The notes under the pieces were generated by a model. The model ran no database searches. It was not told the origin of the DNA and was given only the letters and a program-made list of their open reading frames with translations. This document shows, in pieces, positions 1-8,918 of a DNA stretch of 64,000 nucleotides. The DNA is from Pseudomonas xionganensis. GTDB taxonomy: Bacteria; Pseudomonadota; Gammaproteobacteria; Pseudomonadales; Pseudomonadaceae. Position numbers and translations under genes: made by a program. Each line of letters starts with the position of its first letter. Position 1 is the first letter of the stretch. The stretch covers positions 1-64,000 of the forward strand of contig NZ_WKJZ01000003.1 in the NCBI RefSeq assembly GCF_009763245.1, read 5' to 3'.

Positions 1-110
1 TCAAACCACTGTCAACCACCTCTTTGATCGCTTCCGATCAAAGCACCAACAGGATGAAACCACCACCCTGCCAGCCCGGCGCATTCTACGCAGCTTTCGC
101 TGCTTTGCAA
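1..110 (-). promoter_or_regulatory. Tandem promoters reading off the left edge, rRNA-operon-like
   Basis: On the minus strand TTGCAA (105-110) lies 16 bases before TAGAAT (83-88), followed by a GC-rich GCGCC discriminator as in stringently controlled rRNA promoters. A second -35, TTGACA (10-15), follows further downstream, so the next -10 would lie outside the window. Tandem promoters of this type precede rRNA operons in pseudomonads, and in P. aeruginosa an rRNA operon lies near pssA-ilvC (from memory). The 16S gene itself is not in the window, so this is an inference from promoter shape and gene order. Confidence 0.6.
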
Positions 111-240
111 CCCCTGCAATCAACTTAACCTCTTGTTTTAAAAGCAGTTAAATGGATTCCTGCGGCGCAAGAGGCAAGCATTATGGGTCACAGCGCTTTA
201 TCGCCAAGCTCTCGTTAGCCCCCCCCCCCGCAAGCAGAAA

Positions 241-282
241 CAACAAAGCCGGCACTGCATGCTGCAATACCGGCTTGTTGTT
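241..282 (-). terminator. Rho-independent terminator of pssA
   Basis: An inverted repeat (CAACAAAGCCGG against CCGGCTTGTTG) lies just past the pssA stop. On the minus strand it reads as a strong hairpin ending in a T-containing stretch. It closes the pssA transcript. Confidence 0.75.
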
Positions 283-295
283 TGCTCCGCCCTGA

Positions 296-1111
296 CTACT
301 CGACGCTTTTACGCTTACGCAACTGCAGCAAGTATTGGACAGGGCCCGACGCGGCATACGCCAGGAAGATAATCAACAGAATCCGTGGAGGGTCACTAAA
401 GACCACAGCAAAGACCAGCACCACGACGAGAATAGCCACAAAAGGCACACGCCCCTTGAGGTCTAGATCCTTGAAGCTGTGATACTTGATATTGCTCACC
501 ATCAACATGCCCGCCGCAGCTACCAGAATGGCGACAGCAAAGGCCATGTTCGAACCTTGAATACCAAAATCGCTGAATGCCCACACCGTTCCGGCTACCA
601 CACCTGCCGCAGCCGGACTGGCCAGACCAATAAAGTAGCGCTTATCAGTACTACCGATCTGGGTATTGAAGCGGGCCAGGCGCAAGGCCGCACCCGCCAC
701 ATAGATAAAGGCGACCATCCAGCCGACCTTGCCCATACTACCCAACGCCCACTCGAAGGCTAAAAGTGCCGGCGCCACACCAAAGGCCACCATATCGGAC
801 AGCGAGTCGTACTCAGCACCGAAGGCGCTCTGCGTATTGGTCAGACGTGCCACACGACCATCCAGACCGTCCAACACCATGGCTACAAAAACAGCAGCGG
901 CTGCCACATAAAAATTGCCGTTCATGGCATTGATGATGGCGTAGAAGCCGGCAAAGAGGTTGGCCGTGGTGAACAGGTTCGGCAGCAAGTAGATACCGCG
1001 ATGACGAACCTTACGCCCCTCAGCATCCTGCCCTTCTTCTATATGCTCATCAATCGGCAGCAAACTGTCGGCATCGGGCGGCGTTTGGGGCTCATCTGGA
1101 CGTTCGTTCAT
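296..1111 (-). CDS. pssA: CDP-diacylglycerol-serine O-phosphatidyltransferase
   Basis: This 271-residue integral membrane enzyme makes phosphatidylserine from CDP-diacylglycerol and serine, the first step to phosphatidylethanolamine. The CDP-alcohol phosphatidyltransferase signature is complete: D84-G85-x2-A88-R89-x8-G98-x3-D102-x3-D106. Several hydrophobic segments follow, with a basic C-terminal tail (RKRKS). I chose the ATG at 1111 (MNERPDEP) rather than an upstream in-frame start, because it has an AAGG ribosome-binding site about 8 bases before it and gives a product of normal length for the Pseudomonas type. The acidic, Pro-rich first 30 residues are probably cytoplasmic. It lies downstream of ilvC on the same strand, but a terminator separates them, so it probably has its own promoter. 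Confidence 0.93.
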   Translation of the reverse strand: MNERPDEPQTPPDADSLLPIDEHIEEGQDAEGRKVRHRGIYLLPNLFTTANLFAGFYAIINAMNGNFYVAAAAVFVAMVLDGLDGRVARLTNTQSAFGAEYDSLSDMVAFGVAPALLAFEWALGSMGKVGWMVAFIYVAGAALRLARFNTQIGSTDKRYFIGLASPAAAGVVAGTVWAFSDFGIQGSNMAFAVAILVAAAGMLMVSNIKYHSFKDLDLKGRVPFVAILVVVLVFAVVFSDPPRILLIIFLAYAASGPVQYLLQLRKRKSVE

Positions 1112-1223
1112 GAACAATACCTTGCAACGGATTTGAAGATTTTGACAGACCGCATCGACAAGGGTTCGCCGATACTGCCCATTCAGCACCTCGGCTTTAT
1201 ACCAGAAGCCGTGGCGCACCATG

Positions 1224-1252
1224 AAAAAACGCGGCCGTGGCCGCGTTTTTCT
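1224..1252 (-). terminator. Rho-independent terminator of ilvC
   Basis: A GC-rich stem (AACGCGGCC against GGCCGCGTT) is flanked by A-run and T-run. In the minus direction it is a near-perfect intrinsic terminator just past the ilvC stop codon. The symmetrical flanks could let it work in both directions. Confidence 0.88.
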
Positions 1253-1267
1253 TTACGTCATAAAAGC

Positions 1268-2329
<1,062 letters not shown>

Positions 2330-2821
2330 TTAGAGACTGAGTACTTTGTCGCCACGGGCAATGCCGGTGACGCCGCTGCGTACGGTTTCCAGAATCGACG
2401 CAGTGCCGATGGCCTGGATAAAGCTGTCCAGCTTGTCACTGGTGCCGGCCAGCTGAATGGTGTAGACGCTGCTGGTCACATCGACGATCTGACCACGGAA
2501 GATATCGGTGGTGCGTTTGACCTCGGCACGCTGGGCGCCGGTGGCCTTGACCTTGACCAGCATCAGTTCGCGCTCGACGTGAGCGCTCTCCGACAGGTCG
2601 ACCAGCTTGACCACCTCGACCAGCTTGTTGAGGTTCTTGGTGATCTGCTCGATGACTTCGTCATGCCCCACAGTGGTCAAGGTCAGACGCGACAGGGTCG
2701 GGTCTTCGGTCGGGGCCACGGTCAGGCTTTCGATGTTGTAGTTACGCTGCGAGAACAGACCGACCACGCGGGACAGTGCGCCGGGCTCGTTTTCCAGCAG
2801 CAGGGAGATAATGTGTCGCAT
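2330..2821 (-). CDS. ilvH: Acetolactate synthase small (regulatory) subunit
   Basis: This 163-residue regulatory subunit gives acetolactate synthase valine feedback sensitivity and full activity. An ACT domain occupies residues 1-75 (MRHIISLLLENEPGALSRV, then SQRNYNIESL), followed by the usual second ACT-like domain. The ATG at 2821 is only 2 bases after the ilvI stop codon, so translation is probably coupled to the large subunit and fixes the subunit ratio. An upstream in-frame start lies inside ilvI and is unlikely. Confidence 0.96.
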   Translation of the reverse strand: MRHIISLLLENEPGALSRVVGLFSQRNYNIESLTVAPTEDPTLSRLTLTTVGHDEVIEQITKNLNKLVEVVKLVDLSESAHVERELMLVKVKATGAQRAEVKRTTDIFRGQIVDVTSSVYTIQLAGTSDKLDSFIQAIGTASILETVRSGVTGIARGDKVLSL

Positions 2822-2823
2822 GA

Positions 2824-4548
2824 TTAGGTTCGCTCCGTCTTGCTCAGCCACATATCGCGCATGGCACCGTCTTTGATCTGCATCGGATAGACGTGCTCAC
2901 TCGTATCCACCTGAATATCGAGGAACACCAGACGATCCTTCATGGCGAAGGCTTTTTCCATCATCGGCTTGAGGTCTTTCAGATCGGTAATGCGCATACC
3001 GACGTGACCATAGGCCTCGGCCAGCTTGACGAAGTCCGGCAGCGACTCCATGTAGGAGTGCGAGTGACGACTGCTGTACATCATGTCCTGCCACTGACGC
3101 ACCATACCCAGCGCACCGTTGTTCAGGTTGACGATCTTCACAGGCAAGCCGTACTGCAGGCAGGTGGACAGCTCCTGAATATTCATCTGGATACTGCCTT
3201 CACCGGTCACGCAGGCTACATCATCATCCGGGAAGCTCAGCTTGACGCCCATGGCCGCCGGGAAGCCGAAGCCCATGGTGCCCAGACCGCCGGAGTTGAT
3301 CCAACGATTCGGCTTGTTGAAGCGGTAATACTGCGCCGCAAACATCTGGTGCTGACCCACATCGGAGGTGACGAAAGCATCCCCGCCCGTGACTTCAGAC
3401 AGTGTCTCGATCACGGTCTGCGGCTTGATGATGCTGCCGTCGCCCTTGTCGTATGGGAACAGGCCGCGAGTGCCACGCCATTCGTCAATCTGCTTCCACC
3501 AACTCGCCAGCGCTTCCTTGTTCAGGTTCTCGCCGATTTCCTTGAGGATGGCGACCATTTCAGTCATGACGCTGTCGACCGGCCCGACAATCGGGATATC
3601 AGCCTTGATGGTCTTGGAGATGGAAGCCGGATCGATATCGACGTGGATGATCTTGGCATTCGGGCAAAACTTGCTTGCACCGTTGATCACGCGATCATCG
3701 AAGCGGGCGCCGACCGCCAGAATCACATCAGCATGATGCATGGCCAGGTTGGCGGTGTAGCTGCCGTGCATGCCGAGCATGCCGAGGAACTGGCGGTCGG
3801 TACCCGGATAGCCACCCAAGCCCATCAGAGTATTGGTGACGGGCAGGTTGAGCATCTGCGCCAGCTCGGTCAGCGGCTCTGCAGCACCGCCCATGATCAC
3901 GCCGCCACCGGAATAGACGATCGGACGCTTGGCACTGAGCAGCAACTCAGCGGCCTTGCGGATCTGTCCGGAGTGGCCACGCAGGGCCGGACTGTAGGAG
4001 CGCAGCTTGACCTTCTTCGGATAGACGTATTCGAACTTTTCAGCCGGATTGGTCATGTCCTTGGGAATGTCCACAACCACAGGGCCTGGACGGCCGGATT
4101 GGGCCAGGTAGAAGGCCTTCTTCAGGACTTCCGGGATCTCCGAGGCGTGCTTGATCATAAAGCTGTGCTTCACGATGGGCCGGGAGATACCGATCATGTC
4201 GGTTTCCTGGAAGGCATCGGTGCCAACCATGGTGCTCGGCACCTGGCCGGACAGCACCACCATGGGGATCGAATCCATGTAAGCAGTGGCGATACCGGTG
4301 ATGGCATTGGTTGCACCGGGACCCGAAGTCACCAGCACCACACCGGCCTTGCCGGTGGCACGGGCATAGCCGTCAGCCATATGAGTAGCCGCTTGTTCGT
4401 GGCGAACCAGGATGTGATTGACTTCCGGTTCCTTGAACAGGGCATCGTAGATATGCAGCAGAGCACCACCCGGGTACCCATAGATATTCTTAACGCCTTC
4501 GTCACGCAAAAAGCGGACGACCATTTCAGCGCCGGATAAAAGCTCCAC
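2824..4548 (-). CDS. ilvI: Acetolactate synthase large (catalytic) subunit
   Basis: This 574-residue thiamine-diphosphate enzyme condenses pyruvate with pyruvate or 2-oxobutyrate, the committed step of branched-chain amino acid synthesis. Visible landmarks are the N-terminal catalytic loop ([29 protein letters not shown]), the central FAD/DHS-like domain, and the C-terminal ThDP region [10 protein letters not shown]...NLNNG. The usual GDG of the ThDP motif reads GEG here. The start is a GTG at 4548 (then ELLSGAEM) behind AAGAGGTG; an upstream ATG would add 44 residues unlike the family. It is followed at 2 bases by ilvH. Confidence 0.96.
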   Translation of the reverse strand: MELLSGAEMVVRFLRDEGVKNIYGYPGGALLHIYDALFKEPEVNHILVRHEQAATHMADGYARATGKAGVVLVTSGPGATNAITGIATAYMDSIPMVVLSGQVPSTMVGTDAFQETDMIGISRPIVKHSFMIKHASEIPEVLKKAFYLAQSGRPGPVVVDIPKDMTNPAEKFEYVYPKKVKLRSYSPALRGHSGQIRKAAELLLSAKRPIVYSGGGVIMGGAAEPLTELAQMLNLPVTNTLMGLGGYPGTDRQFLGMLGMHGSYTANLAMHHADVILAVGARFDDRVINGASKFCPNAKIIHVDIDPASISKTIKADIPIVGPVDSVMTEMVAILKEIGENLNKEALASWWKQIDEWRGTRGLFPYDKGDGSIIKPQTVIETLSEVTGGDAFVTSDVGQHQMFAAQYYRFNKPNRWINSGGLGTMGFGFPAAMGVKLSFPDDDVACVTGEGSIQMNIQELSTCLQYGLPVKIVNLNNGALGMVRQWQDMMYSSRHSHSYMESLPDFVKLAEAYGHVGMRITDLKDLKPMMEKAFAMKDRLVFLDIQVDTSEHVYPMQIKDGAMRDMWLSKTERT

Positions 4549-5003
4549 GTTGTTCACCTCTTGTACGCCAGAATGCCACCCAACAACGAATGGCCCTAAG
4601 TAGGTCTTACTGTCAGCGGACACGCACGACGGTGGTCGTGGATTCGGAACATCAGCTTGACGAGTAACGGAGCAGCCCATGGTCTTGCGGGGCTGACCCT
4701 CCCAGCGCGAGGTAACGCGTTGCGGGTGTCACGGTTCGGCACGGGTAGCGCCTCTTTTCGCTGAGCTGGAGGACACTTGCGGCGGACTCCACTACAGCGA
4801 ACGTGGGATTGTTCGGATTCGGCCAGGCCAAGTCAAGTAATCCGTGACGAAATCTGCAAAAGGCCACCCCTGCACGATGACCAAACAGTCCCGCAGGAAA
4901 AAACCTGACCCATACTACGGCTCTGTGACAAAGCGCAGGATGACGATTCGGGCATTTTGGTTATAGTAATGAACAGCAATTGCCGCTCACATAAGGAAAC
5001 AGC
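4549..5003 (-). promoter_or_regulatory. Long ilvI leader with candidate promoter
   Basis: This 455-base gap separates divergent ilvI and a DUF4124 gene. On the minus strand TTGACT (4831-4836) and AACAAT (4808-4813) are 17 bases apart, a plausible sigma-70 promoter. Transcription from about 4801 would give an ilvI leader of roughly 250 bases, long enough for an attenuator or other cis control. No clear Ile/Val/Leu-rich leader peptide was found. On the plus strand, TATAGT near 4963-4968 may be the -10 for the gene at 5004. Confidence 0.5.
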
Positions 5004-5453
5004 ATGCGCCGCATGATGATCGCCACCAGCTTGCTGCTTGCCATGAGCACAACAGCCATGGCCGGGCAAATCTATAAATGGGTCGATGCCCAGGGGGTTA
5101 CCCATTTTGGCGCCCAGCCACCCCAAGGGCAGCAGGCAACGCTGATCAATACGTCAACGCCCTCGCCACGCCCCTCTCTAGCTGAAGAAACGGATGAACA
5201 AGCAGCACCTGACCTGGAAACAGGTGATGATCCTGAGCAAGCCGCCATTGATGAGAAAACGCGCCAGGAAGTCGCGGCTCAGGCGGCGGAGCGTAAGCAA
5301 TACTGCGAAACCGTGCGAACCAACCTGTCGCAGTTACAGAACAATCCCCGGGTACGCACCGAGGTAGATGGGGAAATCCGCAAACTCAGCGAGGATGAGC
5401 GCCAGCAGCGAATAGCAGAACTACAGAAATCAATTGCCGAAAACTGCAGATAG
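5004..5453 (+). CDS. DUF4124 domain-containing secreted protein
   Basis: This 149-residue protein has a cleavable signal peptide (MRRMMIATSLLLAMSTTAMA, cut probably after AMA). A DUF4124-type segment follows at residues 21-45 (GQIYKWVDAQGVTHFGAQPP), which resembles a small WD-like strand seen in many Pseudomonas envelope proteins. Residues 55-90 are acidic and low in complexity. The C-terminal 60 residues are charged and helical with a Cys near each end (YCETVRTN; ENCR), possibly a disulfide. AAGGAAAC lies 6-9 bases before the ATG. The biochemical role is unknown; the location is periplasmic by prediction. Confidence 0.8.
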   Translation: MRRMMIATSLLLAMSTTAMAGQIYKWVDAQGVTHFGAQPPQGQQATLINTSTPSPRPSLAEETDEQAAPDLETGDDPEQAAIDEKTRQEVAAQAAERKQYCETVRTNLSQLQNNPRVRTEVDGEIRKLSEDERQQRIAELQKSIAENCR

Positions 5454-5460
5454 TCACCCT

Positions 5461-5479
5461 GGCTGACCCCGTGTCAGCC
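5461..5479. terminator. Hairpin between convergent genes
   Basis: GGCTGAC and GTCAGCC form a 7-bp stem between the DUF4124 gene and yqcC, overlapping the yqcC stop codon. No T-run follows, so intrinsic termination is uncertain. Confidence 0.4.
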
Positions 5480-5794
5480 AACAATCAAACGATCAAAGTC
5501 ACCCAGAAGCTTTACTAACGCCCGAGCAGCCACATCAGAGCCATATACCTGCTCAGCCATGACGTGAATACCGGAAGCCTGCGGCAGAGGCGCGCCGCTT
5601 TCCAGCAGCTGCTTCATCCGTGGCAGAAAGATCCACTGTAGCCACTGCTCGAAAGCCAGGGTATCGATACAGAAAGGCTGCTGACTGGACAGCGCCTGCT
5701 CGCCTGGTGACTCGATTTCCCACCAGCCCTGCACCCTCAGCTCCCGCTCGATCAGCAGCAGCTGATCGGCGATAAGCAGCACCCGAGCTTCCAT
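5474..5794 (-). CDS. YqcC family protein (DUF446)
   Basis: This 106-residue soluble protein is of the YqcC/DUF446 family, a small all-helical fold of unknown biochemical function often found near tRNA- or envelope-related genes. Typical features are the N-terminal helix VLLIADQLLLIERELR, the Trp pair GWW, and the core FCIDTLAFEQWLQWIFLPRM. The ATG at 5794 overlaps the stop of the upstream lipoprotein gene by one base (TGATG), so it is translationally coupled and in the mrcB operon. A GTG one codon earlier is an alternative start. Confidence 0.85.
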   Translation of the reverse strand: MEARVLLIADQLLLIERELRVQGWWEIESPGEQALSSQQPFCIDTLAFEQWLQWIFLPRMKQLLESGAPLPQASGIHVMAEQVYGSDVAARALVKLLGDFDRLIVG

Positions 5795-6465
5795 CACAGA
5801 CTCACGCGCGCCTGTTCGCGGGCCTGAGCGGCACCTGCCGCATCCCCCTGGCGCTCACGAGCCTGGGCAATCAGATTCCACAGACTGGCCTGCAGAGCCG
5901 GACGGCCGGCGGCATAACTCAAGCCACGGCGAGCAAACTGCTCGGCCTGGGCCGCATCGCCCTGGGCCAGGCGCACCTCTGCCAAGCGATAGAGCACCTG
6001 GGGCTCACGCGGCGCAATGCGCTGGGCACGTTCCAGGCTCGCCGCAGCGCCATTGAGATCACCACCACCCTGCTGCTGCTGTGCGGTGGTCAACAGCGCC
6101 AGCACAGGACCATCAAGTTGCTCGTCCTGAGCCAGGTTGCCGGGAATACCGCTGGGCGCCACAGGTGCTGGAACGCTACCGTAGCCATCGCTCGCCCCGA
6201 CCGTGGGCGACCAGGGCTCACTGGCGGCACCCGGCGCCGGAAACGACTGAATAGGCGCAGCGCTACCGCCAGGCACCATGACGACAACACCTGCATCCTC
6301 AGGAGTACTCTGTGCCTGCACAGACGCACCGTAGCCGCCCTGGGCTGGAGCAGGCTGTCCGATGGAGCTACCAGCATCCACCACCGGAATCGAGCCACGC
6401 GGCACCGAGGCGCAACCGCCGAGCAACAAGGCCGCCAGCACAGCAGGAACAAAGCGCTTACTCAC
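5794..6465 (-). CDS. lpoP: TPR lipoprotein, probable PBP1b activator LpoP
   Basis: This 223-residue outer-membrane lipoprotein has the lipobox LLGGC, with Cys18 the lipidation site. Residues 20-120 are a disordered Pro/Ala/Gly/Ser linker, and the C-terminal ~100 residues form TPR-like helical repeats (LNGAAASLERAQRIAPREPQVLYRLAEVRLAQGDAA in outline). It lies immediately downstream of the PBP1b gene and probably in its operon. From established work in P. aeruginosa, LpoP is a TPR lipoprotein that activates PBP1b across the periplasm; the neighbour and the architecture (anchor, long linker, TPR) fit that role. Assignment is by context and fold, not alignment. Confidence 0.75.
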   Translation of the reverse strand: MSKRFVPAVLAALLLGGCASVPRGSIPVVDAGSSIGQPAPAQGGYGASVQAQSTPEDAGVVVMVPGGSAAPIQSFPAPGAASEPWSPTVGASDGYGSVPAPVAPSGIPGNLAQDEQLDGPVLALLTTAQQQQGGGDLNGAAASLERAQRIAPREPQVLYRLAEVRLAQGDAAQAEQFARRGLSYAAGRPALQASLWNLIAQARERQGDAAGAAQAREQARVSL

Positions 6466-6481
6466 AGCAAATCCTCTTCAA

Positions 6482-8800
6482 TTAATCGAGCCAACCACGC
6501 ACCCAGTCCATCACGGAATCTACCGGAGCCTGCAACCCGCATGGGCTGCCGGGCAATGGCTCACTGCCGCGAATATAAGGCATCTGTACCGTCCCCGGAC
6601 AGCTTGGATCGGCGCCGCGGGCATCCACTGGGTCAATCCAGGCCTGGGTCACGTTGCCGGGCACTGGCATATCCAATGGCAATGGGTCCGCCCTACGCAT
6701 AAAGTCGGCCCACACCTGCAGGGCACCGGAGGCACCAGTCAGAGGCGTTGGGCCATTGTCATCACGTCCCAGCCACACCACCGCCAGCACATCCTGGCTG
6801 AAACCGGCAAACCAGCTGTCACGGGAATCGTTACTGGTACCGGTCTTGCCTGCCAGATTCAGGGAGCGCGGCAATTGACTGTAAACCGAGCGACCGGTTC
6901 CCTCGGCCATGGTGCGCTGCATGGCATTCTGCAGCAGGTAGATGGCCCCGCTGTCAAAACGCTGCTGAATCTGGAAGGGATAACGCTTGAGCGGCTCGCC
7001 ATCGGCAGTCAGCACATTGCGAATACCACGCAGTGGCGTATTGAAGCCACCATTGGCCAAAGTCTGGTACATGCCCGCCACCTGCAGCGGACTCAAACCG
7101 CCAGCCCCCAGCAGCATCGATGGATAAGCCGGCCAATCATGCTCGACCCCGAGCCGCTCCAGGGTTTTCAGCACCGTGGGCACACCCAGCTCCATACCCA
7201 GGCGCGTCGTGGACAGGTTGTAGGAATTGACCAGGCCCTGATACAGGTAAATGGTGCCATGGGCCTTGCGATCATAGTTCTGCGGACTCCAGACCTGACC
7301 ATTGGCCCCCTTGATGGAAAAAGGCTCATCCTCCAGCAGGCTGGTCAGGCTGTATTGACTGGGCCGCTCCAATGCCGCCAGGTAAATGGCCGGCTTGATC
7401 AGCGAACCGATCGGACGCACCGCATCAATGGCCCGATTGAAGCCGGCAAAGCGTGGTTGACGGCTGCCGATCAGAGCCTGCACCTCACCGTTTTCCGGAT
7501 TGGTCACAACCATGCCGGCTTCAACCGCCTCCACGCCCTTGCGCCCCGACAGACGCTTGAGCGAATCAGCCAGGGCGCCCTCGGCCTTGAACTGCAGGAT
7601 CGGGTCGAAGCTGGTGAAGATACGCAGCCCTTCCTCGGTCAGGTCCTCCTCGCGGTAATCCTCGCGCAACTGCCGCTTGACCAGGTCCAGGAACGCCGGG
7701 AAGGAACTGTCGGCCATGCTGCCACGGCGCGTTACACCCAGAGGCTTGGCCTTGGCTGCAGCTGCCACTTCAGCCGTGACCACGCCCTGCTCAACCAGCA
7801 GATCCAATACCAGATTACGTCGCTCCAGCGCACGCTCTGGATTACGCCGCGGGTTATAGAAGGTCGGGCCCTTGACCATGCCCACCAGCAGCGCCACCTG
7901 TTCGAGCTGCAGCTCGGACAGCGGCTGGCTGAAGAAATACTGGCTGGCCAGGCCGAAGCCATGCACCGCACGCTGGCCATCCTGACCGAGGAACACCTCA
8001 TTGAGGTAGGCCTCGAGGATCTCCCGCTTGTCGTAGTGCAGCTCCAGCAGCACCGCCATCATGGCCTCAGTGGCCTTGCGCGAGAGGCTGCGCTCATTGG
8101 TCAGATAGAAATTCTTGACCAGCTGCTGGGTCAGGGTACTGCCCCCCTGTACCAGCCGACCACTGGTGGCGTTGACCCAGAAAGCCCGGGCAATGCCTTT
8201 GGGCGATACGCCAAAGTGGTTGAAGAATTCACGATCCTCCACTGCCACCAGCGTTTCCACCAGATAGGGCGGCACCTGGTCCAGCTTGATCAGCACCCGG
8301 TCTTCCTGATGAGCCGGGTACAGGCCACCAATCAGCAAGGGTTCCAGGCGTGCCACCGGCAGCTCGCGGCCATTGGCCAGATTCAGGCCGGCGACAAAGT
8401 CACCGGAAAACCGCACCCGCACCCGTTGAGCCGGTTCACTGCTTTCATAGAACTGAAAGCCCCGGGAATGCAGTTCGATGCTGTTGCCCGCCACCGACAC
8501 CACACCAGGGCCGGAAACCGTTGTCGCGCGACGATAGCCCAGGGCGTCGAGTTCCTGGAGAAAGTCCGCCTTGGCCAGTTTCTGCCCGACAAACAGCTCC
8601 AGCGGCCGCGCATAGACCTTCGCCGGCACCGTCCAGCGCTTGCCGGAGAATTTCTCTTGCACCACAGCGTCCAGATAGACCGCGAACACGGCCAGTACCA
8701 CCAGCCCTACCAGGCCGAGTTTGAGAGCCCAGCCGAACAGGCGGCGCGCCATGCCGGGACGTTTTTTTGCGCGAGAACGGGAAGATCGAGGTCGAGTCAT
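6482..8800 (-). CDS. mrcB: Bifunctional penicillin-binding protein 1b
   Basis: This 772-residue class A PBP polymerises and cross-links peptidoglycan. A basic cytoplasmic N-terminus (residues 1-25) precedes one membrane helix (about 26-45). A UB2H-like region at about 60-150 is the docking site for Lpo activators. The GT51 glycosyltransferase domain follows, with catalytic E near 188 in VEDREFFNHFG and the QGGSTLTQQLVKN motif. The transpeptidase domain has nucleophile Ser near 463 (GSLIKP), SYN near 530 and KTGTS near 652. All catalytic residues are present. A TATAAT lies only 9-14 bases before the ATG at 8800, so the mRNA leader would be very short. An internal ATG at 8752 (MARRLFGW) is an alternative start. 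Confidence 0.95.
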   Translation of the reverse strand: MTRPRSSRSRAKKRPGMARRLFGWALKLGLVGLVVLAVFAVYLDAVVQEKFSGKRWTVPAKVYARPLELFVGQKLAKADFLQELDALGYRRATTVSGPGVVSVAGNSIELHSRGFQFYESSEPAQRVRVRFSGDFVAGLNLANGRELPVARLEPLLIGGLYPAHQEDRVLIKLDQVPPYLVETLVAVEDREFFNHFGVSPKGIARAFWVNATSGRLVQGGSTLTQQLVKNFYLTNERSLSRKATEAMMAVLLELHYDKREILEAYLNEVFLGQDGQRAVHGFGLASQYFFSQPLSELQLEQVALLVGMVKGPTFYNPRRNPERALERRNLVLDLLVEQGVVTAEVAAAAKAKPLGVTRRGSMADSSFPAFLDLVKRQLREDYREEDLTEEGLRIFTSFDPILQFKAEGALADSLKRLSGRKGVEAVEAGMVVTNPENGEVQALIGSRQPRFAGFNRAIDAVRPIGSLIKPAIYLAALERPSQYSLTSLLEDEPFSIKGANGQVWSPQNYDRKAHGTIYLYQGLVNSYNLSTTRLGMELGVPTVLKTLERLGVEHDWPAYPSMLLGAGGLSPLQVAGMYQTLANGGFNTPLRGIRNVLTADGEPLKRYPFQIQQRFDSGAIYLLQNAMQRTMAEGTGRSVYSQLPRSLNLAGKTGTSNDSRDSWFAGFSQDVLAVVWLGRDDNGPTPLTGASGALQVWADFMRRADPLPLDMPVPGNVTQAWIDPVDARGADPSCPGTVQMPYIRGSEPLPGSPCGLQAPVDSVMDWVRGWLD

Positions 8801-8851
8801 GGCGCGGCATTATACGCACTTTGCAGGGCACCAGCAGGGCACCTTGGCGGT

Positions 8852-8879
8852 TTGCACAGTGGCGCACAGCAGACATAAT
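8852..8879 (+). promoter_or_regulatory. Promoter of the phosphotransferase/ATPase gene
   Basis: TTGCAC (8852-8857) and CATAAT (8874-8879) are separated by 16 bases, 40 bases before the GTG start at 8919. The divergent mrcB promoter -10 (TATAAT, minus strand, 8809-8814) shares the same 118-base gap. Confidence 0.55.
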
Positions 8880-8918
8880 GGACGCCTTTTCATAGTCCAA
8901 GCACGCCAAGGATCGCCC

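Noticed and set aside
4597..4652. Possible leader peptide [18 protein letters not shown] before ilvI
   Set aside because: It has no ribosome site and is not rich in Ile, Val or Leu codons, so it does not support branched-chain attenuation.
6362..8878. An 838-codon open frame opposite mrcB on the plus strand
   Set aside because: It is antisense to a complete PBP1b with all catalytic motifs. Long open antisense frames are common in high-GC genes and this one resembles no family.
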